A DNA stretch of 48,801 nt, from the NCBI GenBank assembly GCA_030550515.1, contig JAUQPE010000026.1, positions 1 to 48,801 on the forward strand. Direction: 5' to 3'. Positions 24,157 through 35,900 of this stretch are shown here, one piece after another. The notes under the pieces are model-generated. The model had not been told where the DNA came from, did no database searches, and saw only the letters and a program-made list of their open reading frames with translations. Source of the DNA: Thermotogota bacterium (GTDB lineage Bacteria > Thermotogota > Thermotogae > Thermotogales > Thermotogaceae). The first letter of the stretch is position 1, and every line of letters begins with the position of its first letter. The translations under genes were made by a program, and so were the position numbers.

Positions 24157-25452
24157 ATGGTCAACGTGATTGGGGCAGGCCTTGCGGGTTCAGAAATCGC
24201 GTACAATTTGGCGAAACGTGGTGTCAAGGTGAGACTCTTCGAGATGCGACCTTTGAAGATGACGGAGGTACACAAAACGGGTTATTTCGCGGAGCTCGTG
24301 TGCAGCAACTCCTTGAAATCCGAAGACATTACAAACGCAGAGGGGCTTCTGAAAGCGGAAATGAAGATGTTCGGTTCCGTTGTCCTGACGGTGGCGGAGG
24401 AGACGAGAGTACCCTCTGGGAAGGCGTTGGCTGTGGATAGGATTGCCTTCGCAAGAAGGGTGACGGAGATCGTGGAAGGCGTGGAAAACGTCGAAGTGAT
24501 AAGACAAGAGGTGACGAGATTCGATCCGGACGAAGGTGTTTGGGTGGTCGCCACGGGTCCAGCAACTTCGGAAGGGATGTTGGAATTTTTGAAAGAGCTG
24601 GTTGGAGATTTCCTGTTCTTTTTCGACGCGGTCTCACCGATCGTTACGTTCGAGTCTGTGGATATAGAGAGGGCCTTCTGGGGAGACAGGTTTGGAAGGG
24701 GAAACGACTACATAAACTGTCCTCTAACGCAGGAGGAGTACGAGAGATTCTGGAAGGCCCTCGTGGAAGCGGAAGTCATAGAAATGGAAGGGTTCGATAG
24801 AAAGCTCCTTTTCGAGAGGTGTCAACCCATAGAAGAGATCGCAAAAAGCGGTAAAGACGCTCTACGTTTTGGTCCCATGAGACCCACCGGATTGATCGAT
24901 CCCAGGACTGGGAAAGAGCCGTACGCTGTGGTTCAACTGCGAAGGGAAGACAAGGAAGGACGGTTTTACAGTCTGGTGGGTTTTCAAACGAGGCTGAAGT
25001 GGGGAGAGCAGAAGAGGGTCTTGAGCCTCATACCATGCCTCAGAAACGCTGAGATCGTGAGGTATGGTGTGATGCACAGGAACATTTACATAAATTCCCC
25101 GAAAGTGTTGGATCCCTATTTCCGTCTCAAGAAGAAGGGGAACATCTTTTTCGCTGGTCAGATCGTGGGGGTGGAAGGGTACCTCGAATCGGCTGCTTCG
25201 GGTATATACGTTGCTTACAACATCTGCAGGTTGCTCGAGGGGAAGTCTCCTTTGAAGTTACCGCGGGAGACGATGATGGGTGCCCTTTTCGACTATATAA
25301 TAGAGAGAGTTGAAGGCGATTTGAAGCCCATGTACGTCAACTTTGGGCTTTTACCACCCGTCTCCGGAAGGGACAAGTACGAAAGAAGAAAAAGATACGC
25401 TGAGAGAGCCTTGAAAGCTTTGAAAGAGTTCTTGGAAGAAAACGCATGGTGA
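24157..25452 (+). CDS. trmFO: Methylenetetrahydrofolate-tRNA-(uracil-5-)-methyltransferase
   Basis: Flavoenzyme that makes ribothymidine at position 54 of tRNA using methylene-THF. The FAD-binding VIGAGLAGSEIAYNLAKRG at the N-terminus, VHKTGYFAELVCSNSLKS with the catalytic-site cysteine, and the later GPMRPTGLIDPRTGKEPYAVVQLRREDKEG and FAGQIVGVEGYLESAASG blocks are diagnostic. 431 residues, full length. Start ATG ten bases after the previous stop, with GAGGTGAAG. Confidence 0.96.
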   Translation: MVNVIGAGLAGSEIAYNLAKRGVKVRLFEMRPLKMTEVHKTGYFAELVCSNSLKSEDITNAEGLLKAEMKMFGSVVLTVAEETRVPSGKALAVDRIAFARRVTEIVEGVENVEVIRQEVTRFDPDEGVWVVATGPATSEGMLEFLKELVGDFLFFFDAVSPIVTFESVDIERAFWGDRFGRGNDYINCPLTQEEYERFWKALVEAEVIEMEGFDRKLLFERCQPIEEIAKSGKDALRFGPMRPTGLIDPRTGKEPYAVVQLRREDKEGRFYSLVGFQTRLKWGEQKRVLSLIPCLRNAEIVRYGVMHRNIYINSPKVLDPYFRLKKKGNIFFAGQIVGVEGYLESAASGIYVAYNICRLLEGKSPLKLPRETMMGALFDYIIERVEGDLKPMYVNFGLLPPVSGRDKYERRKRYAERALKALKEFLEENAW

Positions 25453-25465
25453 GGGGGAATGAGGG

Positions 25466-26845
25466 GTGCGTTTGGAGTTCTCCATCTCCGAAGACAGGAT
25501 GAAGGCCTACGTACTCCTCAGAAAAGAAAAAGAAGAGGAGAAACCCTTAACGTTGGAAGAGCTCATGGGAGCAATCAAAACAGCGGGAATAAAGCACGGT
25601 ATCTTGGAAGAAAATTTGGTACGCCTCGCCACCTCTCCCGTGTACAACACACCCGTCTTGATCGCAGAGGGTACCCCTCCCTTGGACGGTGAGGACGGAA
25701 GGGTCGAGTTCATCAAAGAGGAAGCGAAAGAGGTGTCCGAAGAGAAGGAAGAAAAGTTCAGGATAGATTTGAAGGAGATACCGAAGAAGAAGAGGATCAT
25801 CGTCAAAAAGGGCGAAACGATCGCAAAGATTGTTCCCCCAACACCAGGTGTCGATGGGAAGGATGTGTTTGGAAACCCCGTGAAATCCAAGCCTGGTCGC
25901 ATGCCGGAATACCACATCGGTTCGAACGTTGTGTTGGATGGGGACAAGATTGTAGCAACCAGAAGCGGCATCTTGGTTGTAGAAAAAGGTGGAACGATAA
26001 GCGTTTTGGACACGCTTGAAGTCGAGGAAGTGGACTACTCGACGGGTAACATAGAATTCCCCGGCAAGCTCTTGGTTAAAGGCGACGTGAAACCAGATTT
26101 CGTTGTAAAGGTGCAAGGGGATATCACCATCAAAGGAGTCATAGAAGCGGCCACGGTGATTTCCTTGGAAGGGAACGTAACGGCCGGCGGTATAAAAGGG
26201 AGAGGGAAGGCCTTTGTGAAGGCGAAAGGCGTGTTGAGAAGTGTGTTCGTGGAGAACGCAGAAGTCGAAGCAGGAGAAATCGTTGTGGAGAGGTTGATCG
26301 AGAACTCCACCGTTCGTTCGGGGTCCAACGTGATACTCTCGGGCAACAAGGGAAGCATCAGAGGCGGTTTGATCCTGGCCAGGATGAAAGTTGAGGCTTG
26401 GCAGATAGGATCTCCCCTTGGCGTGAAGACACGCGTGGAAGTCGGAACGGATCCAACCTTGAACGAGAGGATAAAAATCCTGGAAGCACAGATCTCTCTC
26501 GACAAGGCGAACGTCGAAAAGCTGACGAAGGCTTTGATCGAGTTGAGGAAGCTGAAATCGTCCTTGGGGACATTGCCACCAGACAAGGAGGCTCTGCTCC
26601 AAAAGATCACAAACACCCTTATAAACTTGAAAGAGGCGATACAAAAGAACGAAAGCGAGCTCAACGAGTTGGTGAAGAAGGCACAGGAAATGGTCGCGGA
26701 GGCCAAGGTGGTGGCGAAGGAAATGATCTTTCCAGGTGTCGAAATCGTCATGTTCAACAGGATCTTCCACGTCGAAAAACCCATCGTCAAGGCGGTGGTT
26801 TACTACAGAGACGGAGAGATCAGAGTGGGGGGTTACTCGGAGTGA
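25466..26845 (+). CDS. FapA-family protein (DUF342)
   Basis: 459-residue cytoplasmic protein of the DUF342/FapA family. The N-terminal third contains a region typical of the family (IVKKGETIAKIVPPTPGVDGKDVFGNPV near residue 115-140), followed by a right-handed beta-helix-like repeat section (ITIKGVIEAATVISLEGNVTAGG and similar, 210-290) and a C-terminal coiled coil (335-430). FapA proteins are linked to flagellar or polar assembly in other bacteria, but the family is broad. GTG start behind GAGGGGG. The stop overlaps the next start (GTGA). Confidence 0.85.
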   Translation: MRLEFSISEDRMKAYVLLRKEKEEEKPLTLEELMGAIKTAGIKHGILEENLVRLATSPVYNTPVLIAEGTPPLDGEDGRVEFIKEEAKEVSEEKEEKFRIDLKEIPKKKRIIVKKGETIAKIVPPTPGVDGKDVFGNPVKSKPGRMPEYHIGSNVVLDGDKIVATRSGILVVEKGGTISVLDTLEVEEVDYSTGNIEFPGKLLVKGDVKPDFVVKVQGDITIKGVIEAATVISLEGNVTAGGIKGRGKAFVKAKGVLRSVFVENAEVEAGEIVVERLIENSTVRSGSNVILSGNKGSIRGGLILARMKVEAWQIGSPLGVKTRVEVGTDPTLNERIKILEAQISLDKANVEKLTKALIELRKLKSSLGTLPPDKEALLQKITNTLINLKEAIQKNESELNELVKKAQEMVAEAKVVAKEMIFPGVEIVMFNRIFHVEKPIVKAVVYYRDGEIRVGGYSE

Positions 26846-27675
26846 TCAGGATCTTTCCGAGACTGAGGCCACAGGTGTGGGGGAACGAAGAGCTGGGGAA
26901 GATGTTCGGTTCAAGAGAGAAAATAGGGGAGGTTTGGTTGGTCTCCGGACATCCTCTGCTTGTGACGGAAATGGAAGGTGGGCTCGATTTGAACGAAGAC
27001 ATGGAATCCCTCATCGGAAAGAAGCTCCCCAGGTTTCCCCTCTTGATCAAGCTCATCTCGGCGTCCGAATGGCTCTCCGTGCAAGTCCATCCAGACGACG
27101 AGAAGGCTAGAGAGCTCGAAGGGGAACCGTGGGGAAAGACGGAAGCCTGGCATTTTCTCGAAGACGGTACGGTGGCGTTGGGGGAAGATCCTTCTGAAGT
27201 ACTGAAAGCCTTGAAAAACGGAAACTGGAATTTGGCCCTGAAGAAGATCAGGGTGGGAAGGGGTACCTTCGTCTTCCTCCCGGCGGGTACCGTCCACGCG
27301 CTGGGACCTGGGGGGCTACTTTTGGAAGTGCAACAAGCCTCCGATGTCACCTACAGAATCTACGATTGGGGGCGCCCCAGGGAAACGCACCTCGAAAAAG
27401 CAGCCAAGGTGATGAAACCGTGCAAGCTGAAAGAAATCCTCTTCGAGGGGTCGGATCGGTTCGAGTGTGAGTACTTCACGGTGGAAATAATGAAAGACCG
27501 AGGTGAAATAGATGGTTTCTGTATCCTGATCGCTTTGAAAGAGGGGGAACTGAACGGGAAAAGAGTGAAGCGCTTTGAAACCTTTCTAGTCCCGAAAGAT
27601 TCGAAAGTGCGCATCGATACCAGCGTTTTCTGCGTAAAACTTGGGAAATTCTTCGAAAGATGGGATGGATCATGA
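26842..27675 (+). CDS. Mannose-6-phosphate isomerase, class I type
   Basis: Zinc enzyme interconverting mannose-6-P and fructose-6-P. The metal ligands can be seen: Gln and His in LSVQVHPDD (residue ~80), Glu in KTEAWHFL, and His in LPAGTVHALG near residue 150. RLRPQVWGNEELG at the start is also typical. 277 residues, on the short side, like Bacillus/Thermotoga forms. The frame is open far upstream, but the GTG at 26842 overlaps the fapA-like stop by four bases and begins at the family's normal N-terminus. The end overlaps the next gene by four bases. Confidence 0.88.
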   Translation: MIRIFPRLRPQVWGNEELGKMFGSREKIGEVWLVSGHPLLVTEMEGGLDLNEDMESLIGKKLPRFPLLIKLISASEWLSVQVHPDDEKARELEGEPWGKTEAWHFLEDGTVALGEDPSEVLKALKNGNWNLALKKIRVGRGTFVFLPAGTVHALGPGGLLLEVQQASDVTYRIYDWGRPRETHLEKAAKVMKPCKLKEILFEGSDRFECEYFTVEIMKDRGEIDGFCILIALKEGELNGKRVKRFETFLVPKDSKVRIDTSVFCVKLGKFFERWDGS

Positions 27676-28853
27676 AGAGGATATTCATCAGCGATCTTCA
27701 CATCGGCGACGGATCCGCGAAGGACGATTTCCTGTACGACGAGGATCTGATCGATTTCCTGAACGATTTCATGGACGAAAACGAGGTCGAACTCGTGTTC
27801 GTCGGGGACTGTTTGGAAATCACGGAAAGTGAGCAGGTGAGAAGCTTAGGTCTGGTTCCATTCGAGGAGGTCGTCGAGAAGCTGGACGGAGGTGTTTTGG
27901 ATGCCATAGAAAAAAGGCATACCGCCCTTTTCGACGTGTTGAAGCGCTTTTCAAAGAGGCACAAGATCTTCTACGTGGTTGGAAACCATGACTACCACCT
28001 TCTCAAGAACGAATCTCTGCAGAAAGCCATGAAGGAGAGATTCGAGAAATTGGAGATACTTCCTTTCTTCTACGACGAAAGATACAGAATCCTAGCGCTT
28101 CATGGAAATCAGTTCGACACGTTGAACAGGTTTTCTGTGGACAGGAAGACGGGCAAAGTGATACCGCCACTTGGGGATTTCATCTCGAGGTACATGATGA
28201 TCGAGTTCGATTCGTTCATATCCAGCTTCGTCCCAGACGAGGTGATCAAAGACTACGACAACGTACGTCCACTGCTCGACCTGTTCCACTGGTTTGAGTA
28301 CGTGACGGAGTTTTACGACCTTGGGATGGATCTTCTCGAGGAATGGGTGAAGAAGTTTTTGGAGATGTTGAGAACGGAAGAAGCAAGAAGGTGGATCAAG
28401 AACAACTTCCCAAAGACACATTGGTTGTCCAGAGTTTTCGTGAACAGGTTCGGTGGACTCGAACTGGGAAGGATCCTCGTGAGAACCGCTTACCGTCTCA
28501 GGCGGATGAGGCGAGTCGATTACTTGTTGAAGTGGGCGAAGGGCATTTTGAAGGGAAAAGAGCGTTGGAGAGAGTACATGATCGGTTACGAGGAAGGTTT
28601 GGAGAGGGTAGGGAAAGTTGATATACTTGTTATGGGACACATCCATCACTTCTCCTACAACATCATACCAGTTAGGGATGGAAAGAAACTGTACATCAAC
28701 TGTGGCAGTTGGAGACCGGTGGTTGAGAAGATTGGGTTGCGAAGAAAGAGTGGTTTCCACAAGAAAGCCGAACTCCCGAAACTGATCTTCCACTTCTCGC
28801 AGGGCGGTGTCAGCGTCAAGGCTTCGATCACGGGGATTCTCGGAAACATCTGA
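27672..28853 (+). CDS. Calcineurin-like metallophosphoesterase
   Basis: Predicted phosphoesterase with an intact two-metal site: SDLHIGD at residues 6-12, GDCLE near 46 (Glu after the usual GDxxD spacing), GNHDYH near 105, LHGNQFD near 140, and GHIHH near 325. 393 residues; a long helical insert between the fourth and fifth motifs (about 165-310) is unlike small phosphoesterases and resembles UDP-diacylglucosamine-pyrophosphatase-like enzymes only loosely. ATG overlapping the manA-like stop (ATGA) is preferred to an in-frame ATG four codons upstream. Substrate unknown. Confidence 0.88.
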   Translation: MKRIFISDLHIGDGSAKDDFLYDEDLIDFLNDFMDENEVELVFVGDCLEITESEQVRSLGLVPFEEVVEKLDGGVLDAIEKRHTALFDVLKRFSKRHKIFYVVGNHDYHLLKNESLQKAMKERFEKLEILPFFYDERYRILALHGNQFDTLNRFSVDRKTGKVIPPLGDFISRYMMIEFDSFISSFVPDEVIKDYDNVRPLLDLFHWFEYVTEFYDLGMDLLEEWVKKFLEMLRTEEARRWIKNNFPKTHWLSRVFVNRFGGLELGRILVRTAYRLRRMRRVDYLLKWAKGILKGKERWREYMIGYEEGLERVGKVDILVMGHIHHFSYNIIPVRDGKKLYINCGSWRPVVEKIGLRRKSGFHKKAELPKLIFHFSQGGVSVKASITGILGNI

Positions 28854-28865
28854 GGGGATGGGTGT

Positions 28866-29324
28866 ATGTTGGTCAACCCCACTCTCGGCTATCGACTCGA
28901 TCCCGGAGAACCTGGCTTGGCGTACTCCGCTCCCGCAAGTAGGAGCATCTTGAGGGTGCTCTCCCAGGAGATCTCGAACCTCGTGGCCTTCAAAAAGGAG
29001 GCCATGAGGGAAGGCGGGTACGTGGTGTACAGCAACATTTCGCTCGACCTGAGAAAGAGGGGCTCGTTCCTCGCAGCGGTTGCGGGACGCACACAAGTTC
29101 TCGTGTACAAACCGGTCGAAAGGATACTCGAAGAGGACACCAGAAGGGAGATAGAGGACAAGATAAACCAGTTGAGAGCTCAGTTGATACGCGAAACGAA
29201 TCCCTTGATCAAGGAGAGACTCGAAGAAGACATAAGAAGGCTCGAAATCGCCCTAACCGTACTGAAGTCCGGCTTGAAGATTCCAGAACTACTACTCGGC
29301 GTGCTCTTGGACACCCTCGTCTGA
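28866..29324 (+). CDS. Hypothetical protein, end of the rel operon
   Basis: Not recognised. 152 residues, no signal peptide. The first half contains a beta-rich segment (SFLAAVAGRTQVLVYKP) and the second half is a helical hairpin (residues ~88-140, REIEDKINQLRAQL ... RRLEIALTVLKSG). GGGGATGGGTGT precedes the ATG. Its last 33 bases overlap, tail to tail, the end of the HD-GYP gene on the other strand, and no terminator lies between the two operons. Confidence 0.75.
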   Translation: MLVNPTLGYRLDPGEPGLAYSAPASRSILRVLSQEISNLVAFKKEAMREGGYVVYSNISLDLRKRGSFLAAVAGRTQVLVYKPVERILEEDTRREIEDKINQLRAQLIRETNPLIKERLEEDIRRLEIALTVLKSGLKIPELLLGVLLDTLV

Positions 29325-30149
29325 GAAAACCTTGAGGAAAGCCTCCACCACCGTTGGGTCGAACCTCTTGCCAGATTCCCTCTTTATCATCTCGATGGCC
29401 TCTTCGTGAGTTTTCACCGTGCTTTCCCACTCTGAAGAGACGAAATGTGTGAGTTCATCGTAATAATCGCACACAGCGATGATCCTCGCAAAGAGGGGAA
29501 TCTCTTCACCCCTCAGACCGTCGGGATAGCCATTCCCGTCCCACCTCTCGTGGTGGTGTCTGACGACTGGTACAACGTCCCACAGAAGTTCCAAAGACGC
29601 TAAAAAAACGGAACCCATGATGGTGTGATCCTGGGGGTACTGCTCGAATATCCTGATGCGTGTGGGAGTAAAGAGCATGAGTTGCTCTATCCCAATCTTG
29701 CCGACGTCATGCAACATAGCGCATTCTCTCAGCTTCAACAGCTCCTCTCGAGAAAAGCCAAGGGCTTTCCCCACTTTTTCAGAGAGCCTGGCAACCCTTT
29801 GGGAATGGCTCGTGCTGTCCTCACTTTCCGTCTCCATGAGAACGATCATCCCCTGCAGGAGACCACTCACCATCCTCCTGGCCCAATCCAGGGGAATCAC
29901 CTTCTTGCCGGCCAACATGAGCGCCAGAGGAACGACGATGTCCTCATCGAGCAGGCCAATTTCCCCTACCTTTCTACCCGCCAGGTAGAACTCTACCCCT
30001 TCGTCTTTCAAAAGGACGGACACCCCTTGAAATTCCGCGGGTTTTCTCAAAAAAGCCACGTTTGCTTCTTCAAGGGTTTGCACCTTTTCCAAGCTCTTGT
30101 CGTACTTCTCTACAGCCTTCTCGAAGTCCACTTCCAGGTAGTACCGCAC
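29292..30149 (-). CDS. HD-GYP domain phosphodiesterase
   Basis: Predicted c-di-GMP (or related cyclic dinucleotide) hydrolase. The catalytic core fills the C-terminal 180 residues: HSQRVARLSEKVG, MLHDVGKIGI (HD), HHERWDGNGYPDGLRGEEIPLFARIIAVCDYYDEL (GYP) and a family ending ESGKRFDPTVVEAFL. The first ~100 residues are not recognised and may be a sensor domain; there is no membrane helix, so it acts in the cytoplasm. GTG start with GAGGTGAT. Lies 11 bases after thrS, the last gene of the minus-strand operon. Confidence 0.92.
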   Translation of the reverse strand: MRYYLEVDFEKAVEKYDKSLEKVQTLEEANVAFLRKPAEFQGVSVLLKDEGVEFYLAGRKVGEIGLLDEDIVVPLALMLAGKKVIPLDWARRMVSGLLQGMIVLMETESEDSTSHSQRVARLSEKVGKALGFSREELLKLRECAMLHDVGKIGIEQLMLFTPTRIRIFEQYPQDHTIMGSVFLASLELLWDVVPVVRHHHERWDGNGYPDGLRGEEIPLFARIIAVCDYYDELTHFVSSEWESTVKTHEEAIEMIKRESGKRFDPTVVEAFLKVFSDEGVQEHAE

Positions 30150-30160
30150 GCCGTATCACC

Positions 30161-33187
<3,027 letters not shown>

Positions 33188-33188
33188 A

Positions 33189-33848
33189 TCAGGCAAGCCC
33201 TCTGTACATGAGGAACTTCCAAAGCACCGAAACGAGGATCCCCCACGCTGGGCTGACCCACCAATCCTCCCTAGGCTTTCTGAACTTCCAGAGTCTGTAG
33301 AGGAAACCTATCAGAAGCGACAAGAACGCGAAGAGAGGCTTGCCCGCAAGGTAGAAGACAAAGAAGGCCAAACGCTCGGATATCCCCTCTATATCCGAGA
33401 TGTTTGGATTTCCGGGTTTGAAGTTCCTGAAGAAGTAAGTTGCCGCCACGGAAACAAGGTTCATTCCGATGAGGTAGAAGACGAACACAGTGGAAAGGTA
33501 CGACGCATTCAAGAGATCTTTGAAGTACCAGTTTACGACGAAGAAGAAAATCAGCTCGAAAAGTTCCAAAAAGTCTATCCACCTTTTCTTTCCCAACCTG
33601 TGAAACTCCGTCCTCAAGTAGTCGCCAGCAACGTGCACGAGAAAAGAAGCCAGGAGGACCATCCTTCCCTCGAGTGTTTTCAACAACGTGTCGAAAGTGA
33701 AGGCCAAAATCGCCAAGATGGACCAAACCATATGACCAACGAGCTTTAATCCCCTGTATTCCCTTATCTTGGCGTTGTTCGTGAAACCGTGGTCAGCCAC
33801 CACGTGTCCCAAAAAGAGGTGGAGTGGAATGATAAATTGGGGCCACAC
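33189..33848 (-). CDS. DUF3307-type membrane protein
   Basis: 219 residues with about six hydrophobic segments. The N-terminal half (LHLFLGHVVADHGFTNNAKI ... LVGHMVWSILAILAFTF ... FLVHVAGDYLRT) carries the His/Asp pattern of DUF3307, whose function is unknown; the buried His and Asp residues suggest a membrane enzyme or ion site. GTG start behind GGAGGTGAT. It lies between the glycosyltransferase and the phosphatase with one- to four-base gaps. Confidence 0.8.
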   Translation of the reverse strand: MWPQFIIPLHLFLGHVVADHGFTNNAKIREYRGLKLVGHMVWSILAILAFTFDTLLKTLEGRMVLLASFLVHVAGDYLRTEFHRLGKKRWIDFLELFELIFFFVVNWYFKDLLNASYLSTVFVFYLIGMNLVSVAATYFFRNFKPGNPNISDIEGISERLAFFVFYLAGKPLFAFLSLLIGFLYRLWKFRKPREDWWVSPAWGILVSVLWKFLMYRGLA

Positions 33849-33852
33849 GTTA

Positions 33853-35076
33853 TCACCTCCAGATCCTCTTCTCGACCCTTTCGAAGAAACCTTTGAGTTT
33901 TTCGAACTTCACGAATTCCTTTATCAAGAGAGTCGTGTTTATCGGAATCGGTCCTTCTTGGATGGCCTCATAATAGATTCGTTCCAATTTTTCAACGAAG
34001 GTGTCCACGGACCAGTTCCTCCTCACGTATTCCACGCCTCTTTTGGAAAGCTCCGCACGCAATTCGTTCTTGTTCAGCAACTCCTCTATCCTGGTTGCGA
34101 ACGCCTCCACAGACTCTTCCTCGATGAGAAAAGCTCCCTCTCTCTCCTTTAAGACGTTCTTCACTCCCTTCTGACTGAGCGCCACGACGGGAACACCTGA
34201 AGCGAGGGCTTCCAAGACAACAAGGCCCTGGGTTTCCGTCTTGGAGGCAAAAACGAAAACGTCCCCAGCTTTGTAGTACTTTGCGATCTCATCGTGTGGT
34301 ACAAAACCTGTGATTACTACCTCCAGCTTCTTATCTTTCGCGTACTCCTCGACCTCGTCCCTTTCGGGCCCATCTCCCACTATCAGGAGGACCACGTCAG
34401 AAAGTTTCGATCGCACCCTCTCGTAGACTTTCAACAGGAAATCCACGTTCTTCTCTTTGGCAATCCTACCAACGTACAACAAAACTCTTTTCCCAGATAA
34501 CCCCAACCTTTCTCTCACGTTCTCTGGACACTTTTCGAACTTCTCCACTTCAATTCCGGTTGGCAAAACTTCGATGCGTCTTTTCACACCGTAACTTTCC
34601 AACTCTCTCTTGATCTCCTCGGTCGGGGCGATCACCGTGTTGACGAAGTTACAGTACCACACGCTAAAATGTTCCACGATTCCCCTGGGTGGTGTGAAGG
34701 GTTTCGGAATGTAATGCCTGTATTCCACGAGAAGGGTATGGTAGGTGTGAACGTGTGGGATCCTCATCTCTTCTTGAACCTTCAGGGCTTTGAAGCCAAT
34801 GAAAAAGGGAGAATGACTGTGTATCAGCTGAACTTCGTGTTTCCTTGTGAAGTCGAGTATTTCTTTCGTGGAGGCGATGGCGATCCTGTGCTGTTTCTCC
34901 ATTATGAAAGGAATGCTCCTCACCTTCAACACGTTTTCGTCGTTGGCCGGTCCCGTTGGTGCCACAACTACAACTTTGTGCCCCCTCTCCTCCAGCTTCC
35001 TCCTGTATATCTTGATGGAATTGGCCACACCGTTCACTTGAGGCACGTAGGTATCAGAGAACATCGCTATGTTCAT
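33853..35076 (-). CDS. GT4-family glycosyltransferase, probably lipid-directed
   Basis: GT-B enzyme transferring a nucleotide-sugar residue. N-terminal acceptor lobe begins MFSDTYVPQVNGVANSI and includes LIHSHSPFFIGFKAL; the donor lobe has VLLYVGRIAKEKNVDFLL near residue 200, GDGPERDEVEEYA, and the E-x7-E motif region KTETQGLVVLEALASGVPVVA near 290. The pattern is that of diacylglycerol or phosphoinositol glucosyl/mannosyltransferases of Gram-positives and Thermotogales; the T. maritima counterpart has been linked to glycolipid synthesis, from memory. ATG at 35076 sits six bases after GAGGTGA; a GTG six bases earlier is too close to that site. Confidence 0.87.
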   Translation of the reverse strand: MNIAMFSDTYVPQVNGVANSIKIYRRKLEERGHKVVVVAPTGPANDENVLKVRSIPFIMEKQHRIAIASTKEILDFTRKHEVQLIHSHSPFFIGFKALKVQEEMRIPHVHTYHTLLVEYRHYIPKPFTPPRGIVEHFSVWYCNFVNTVIAPTEEIKRELESYGVKRRIEVLPTGIEVEKFEKCPENVRERLGLSGKRVLLYVGRIAKEKNVDFLLKVYERVRSKLSDVVLLIVGDGPERDEVEEYAKDKKLEVVITGFVPHDEIAKYYKAGDVFVFASKTETQGLVVLEALASGVPVVALSQKGVKNVLKEREGAFLIEEESVEAFATRIEELLNKNELRAELSKRGVEYVRRNWSVDTFVEKLERIYYEAIQEGPIPINTTLLIKEFVKFEKLKGFFERVEKRIWR

Positions 35077-35082
35077 CTCCAC

Positions 35083-35517
35083 TCACCTCATCCACTCCGT
35101 CATCTTCCAAAGGACGAAGAGGAGGACAGGTAGCCTCAGCGCGAGAATGACGTGGACGTTCTTGATGTTCACAGCAGAGAGAATTGAGATCGATACAACA
35201 AACAGCACACAAAGTACGATCCTAGGATCAAAGAACAAAGCAAAGAGTGGGAAAAATACATAAACAGAGAACGACACCATCATCTCTTCTGGAGGTCTTT
35301 TCAAGACCGTTTTGTACAAACCTGAGACGAAGAGAGTGTACAAAAAAAACACCACGAAGAGTTCCAGAACCTTCCTTCCGATCCTCAAGGAGTTGAAGAT
35401 GACCACAAACTCGTCCCAAAGCCCAAACAAGTTGACGAAAAACACCGTCACGGGAACTACGATTGAAAAACGTCTCATCGATTCATCGAGGTCAGAAAGA
35501 TCGAAGAAAAACCTCAT
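35083..35517 (-). CDS. Small integral membrane protein of unknown function
   Basis: Not recognised. 144 residues; the first ~16 are charged (RFFFDLSDLDESMRRF), then four to five hydrophobic helices. No cysteine-based or charged intramembrane motif stands out. Start overlaps the upstream stop by four bases and its own stop is six bases before the glycosyltransferase, so it is tightly coupled to both. Confidence 0.75.
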   Translation of the reverse strand: MRFFFDLSDLDESMRRFSIVVPVTVFFVNLFGLWDEFVVIFNSLRIGRKVLELFVVFFLYTLFVSGLYKTVLKRPPEEMMVSFSVYVFFPLFALFFDPRIVLCVLFVVSISILSAVNIKNVHVILALRLPVLLFVLWKMTEWMR

Positions 35518-35900
35518 TTTCTCACCTTCAATACGAACGTGATACCGTTTGTTTGAAATACCCTTTCGTTATCCCTCTCCACAGGCTTTGGTTCATTCCC
35601 TATCTCCTTTCTGACGACTTCTTGAGCTTTTTTAAAAGATTCTTCGTCAACAAACAAAAAGGTTGAGGACTCAGGGAAGTAAAAGACACTCTCCACACCT
35701 TTCAAAACCTCGTTTATCAGTATACTCTTCTCCATCTCCCTTTTTATCTCCTCGAGACTCGTTATCCACGCGCTCTTAAAAGTTACTCGAGGAGAAGGGT
35801 AACGAATGAAAACTTTGCGCTCCCATTTTAAGCACATGTCGATCAAAGAAAAGAGCATGGCAACCGTCACCAGGAACACCAAGAAACCGTTTCTGGTCAT
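35514..35900 (-). CDS. Single-pass membrane-anchored small protein
   Basis: Not recognised. 128 residues: one N-terminal membrane helix (residues 4-24, GFLVFLVTVAMLFSLIDMCL), then an extracytoplasmic alpha/beta domain of about 100 residues. The gene overlaps ctpA upstream and the multi-pass protein downstream by four bases each. Position directly after a periplasmic processing protease makes it a possible partner or substrate of CtpA; this is inference. Confidence 0.75.
   Translation of the reverse strand: MTRNGFLVFLVTVAMLFSLIDMCLKWERKVFIRYPSPRVTFKSAWITSLEEIKREMEKSILINEVLKGVESVFYFPESSTFLFVDEESFKKAQEVVRKEIGNEPKPVERDNERVFQTNGITFVLKVRK

Noticed and set aside
25547-26770. 407-codon minus-strand frame opposite the FapA-like gene
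   Set aside because: Shadow frame, no start signal and no domain.
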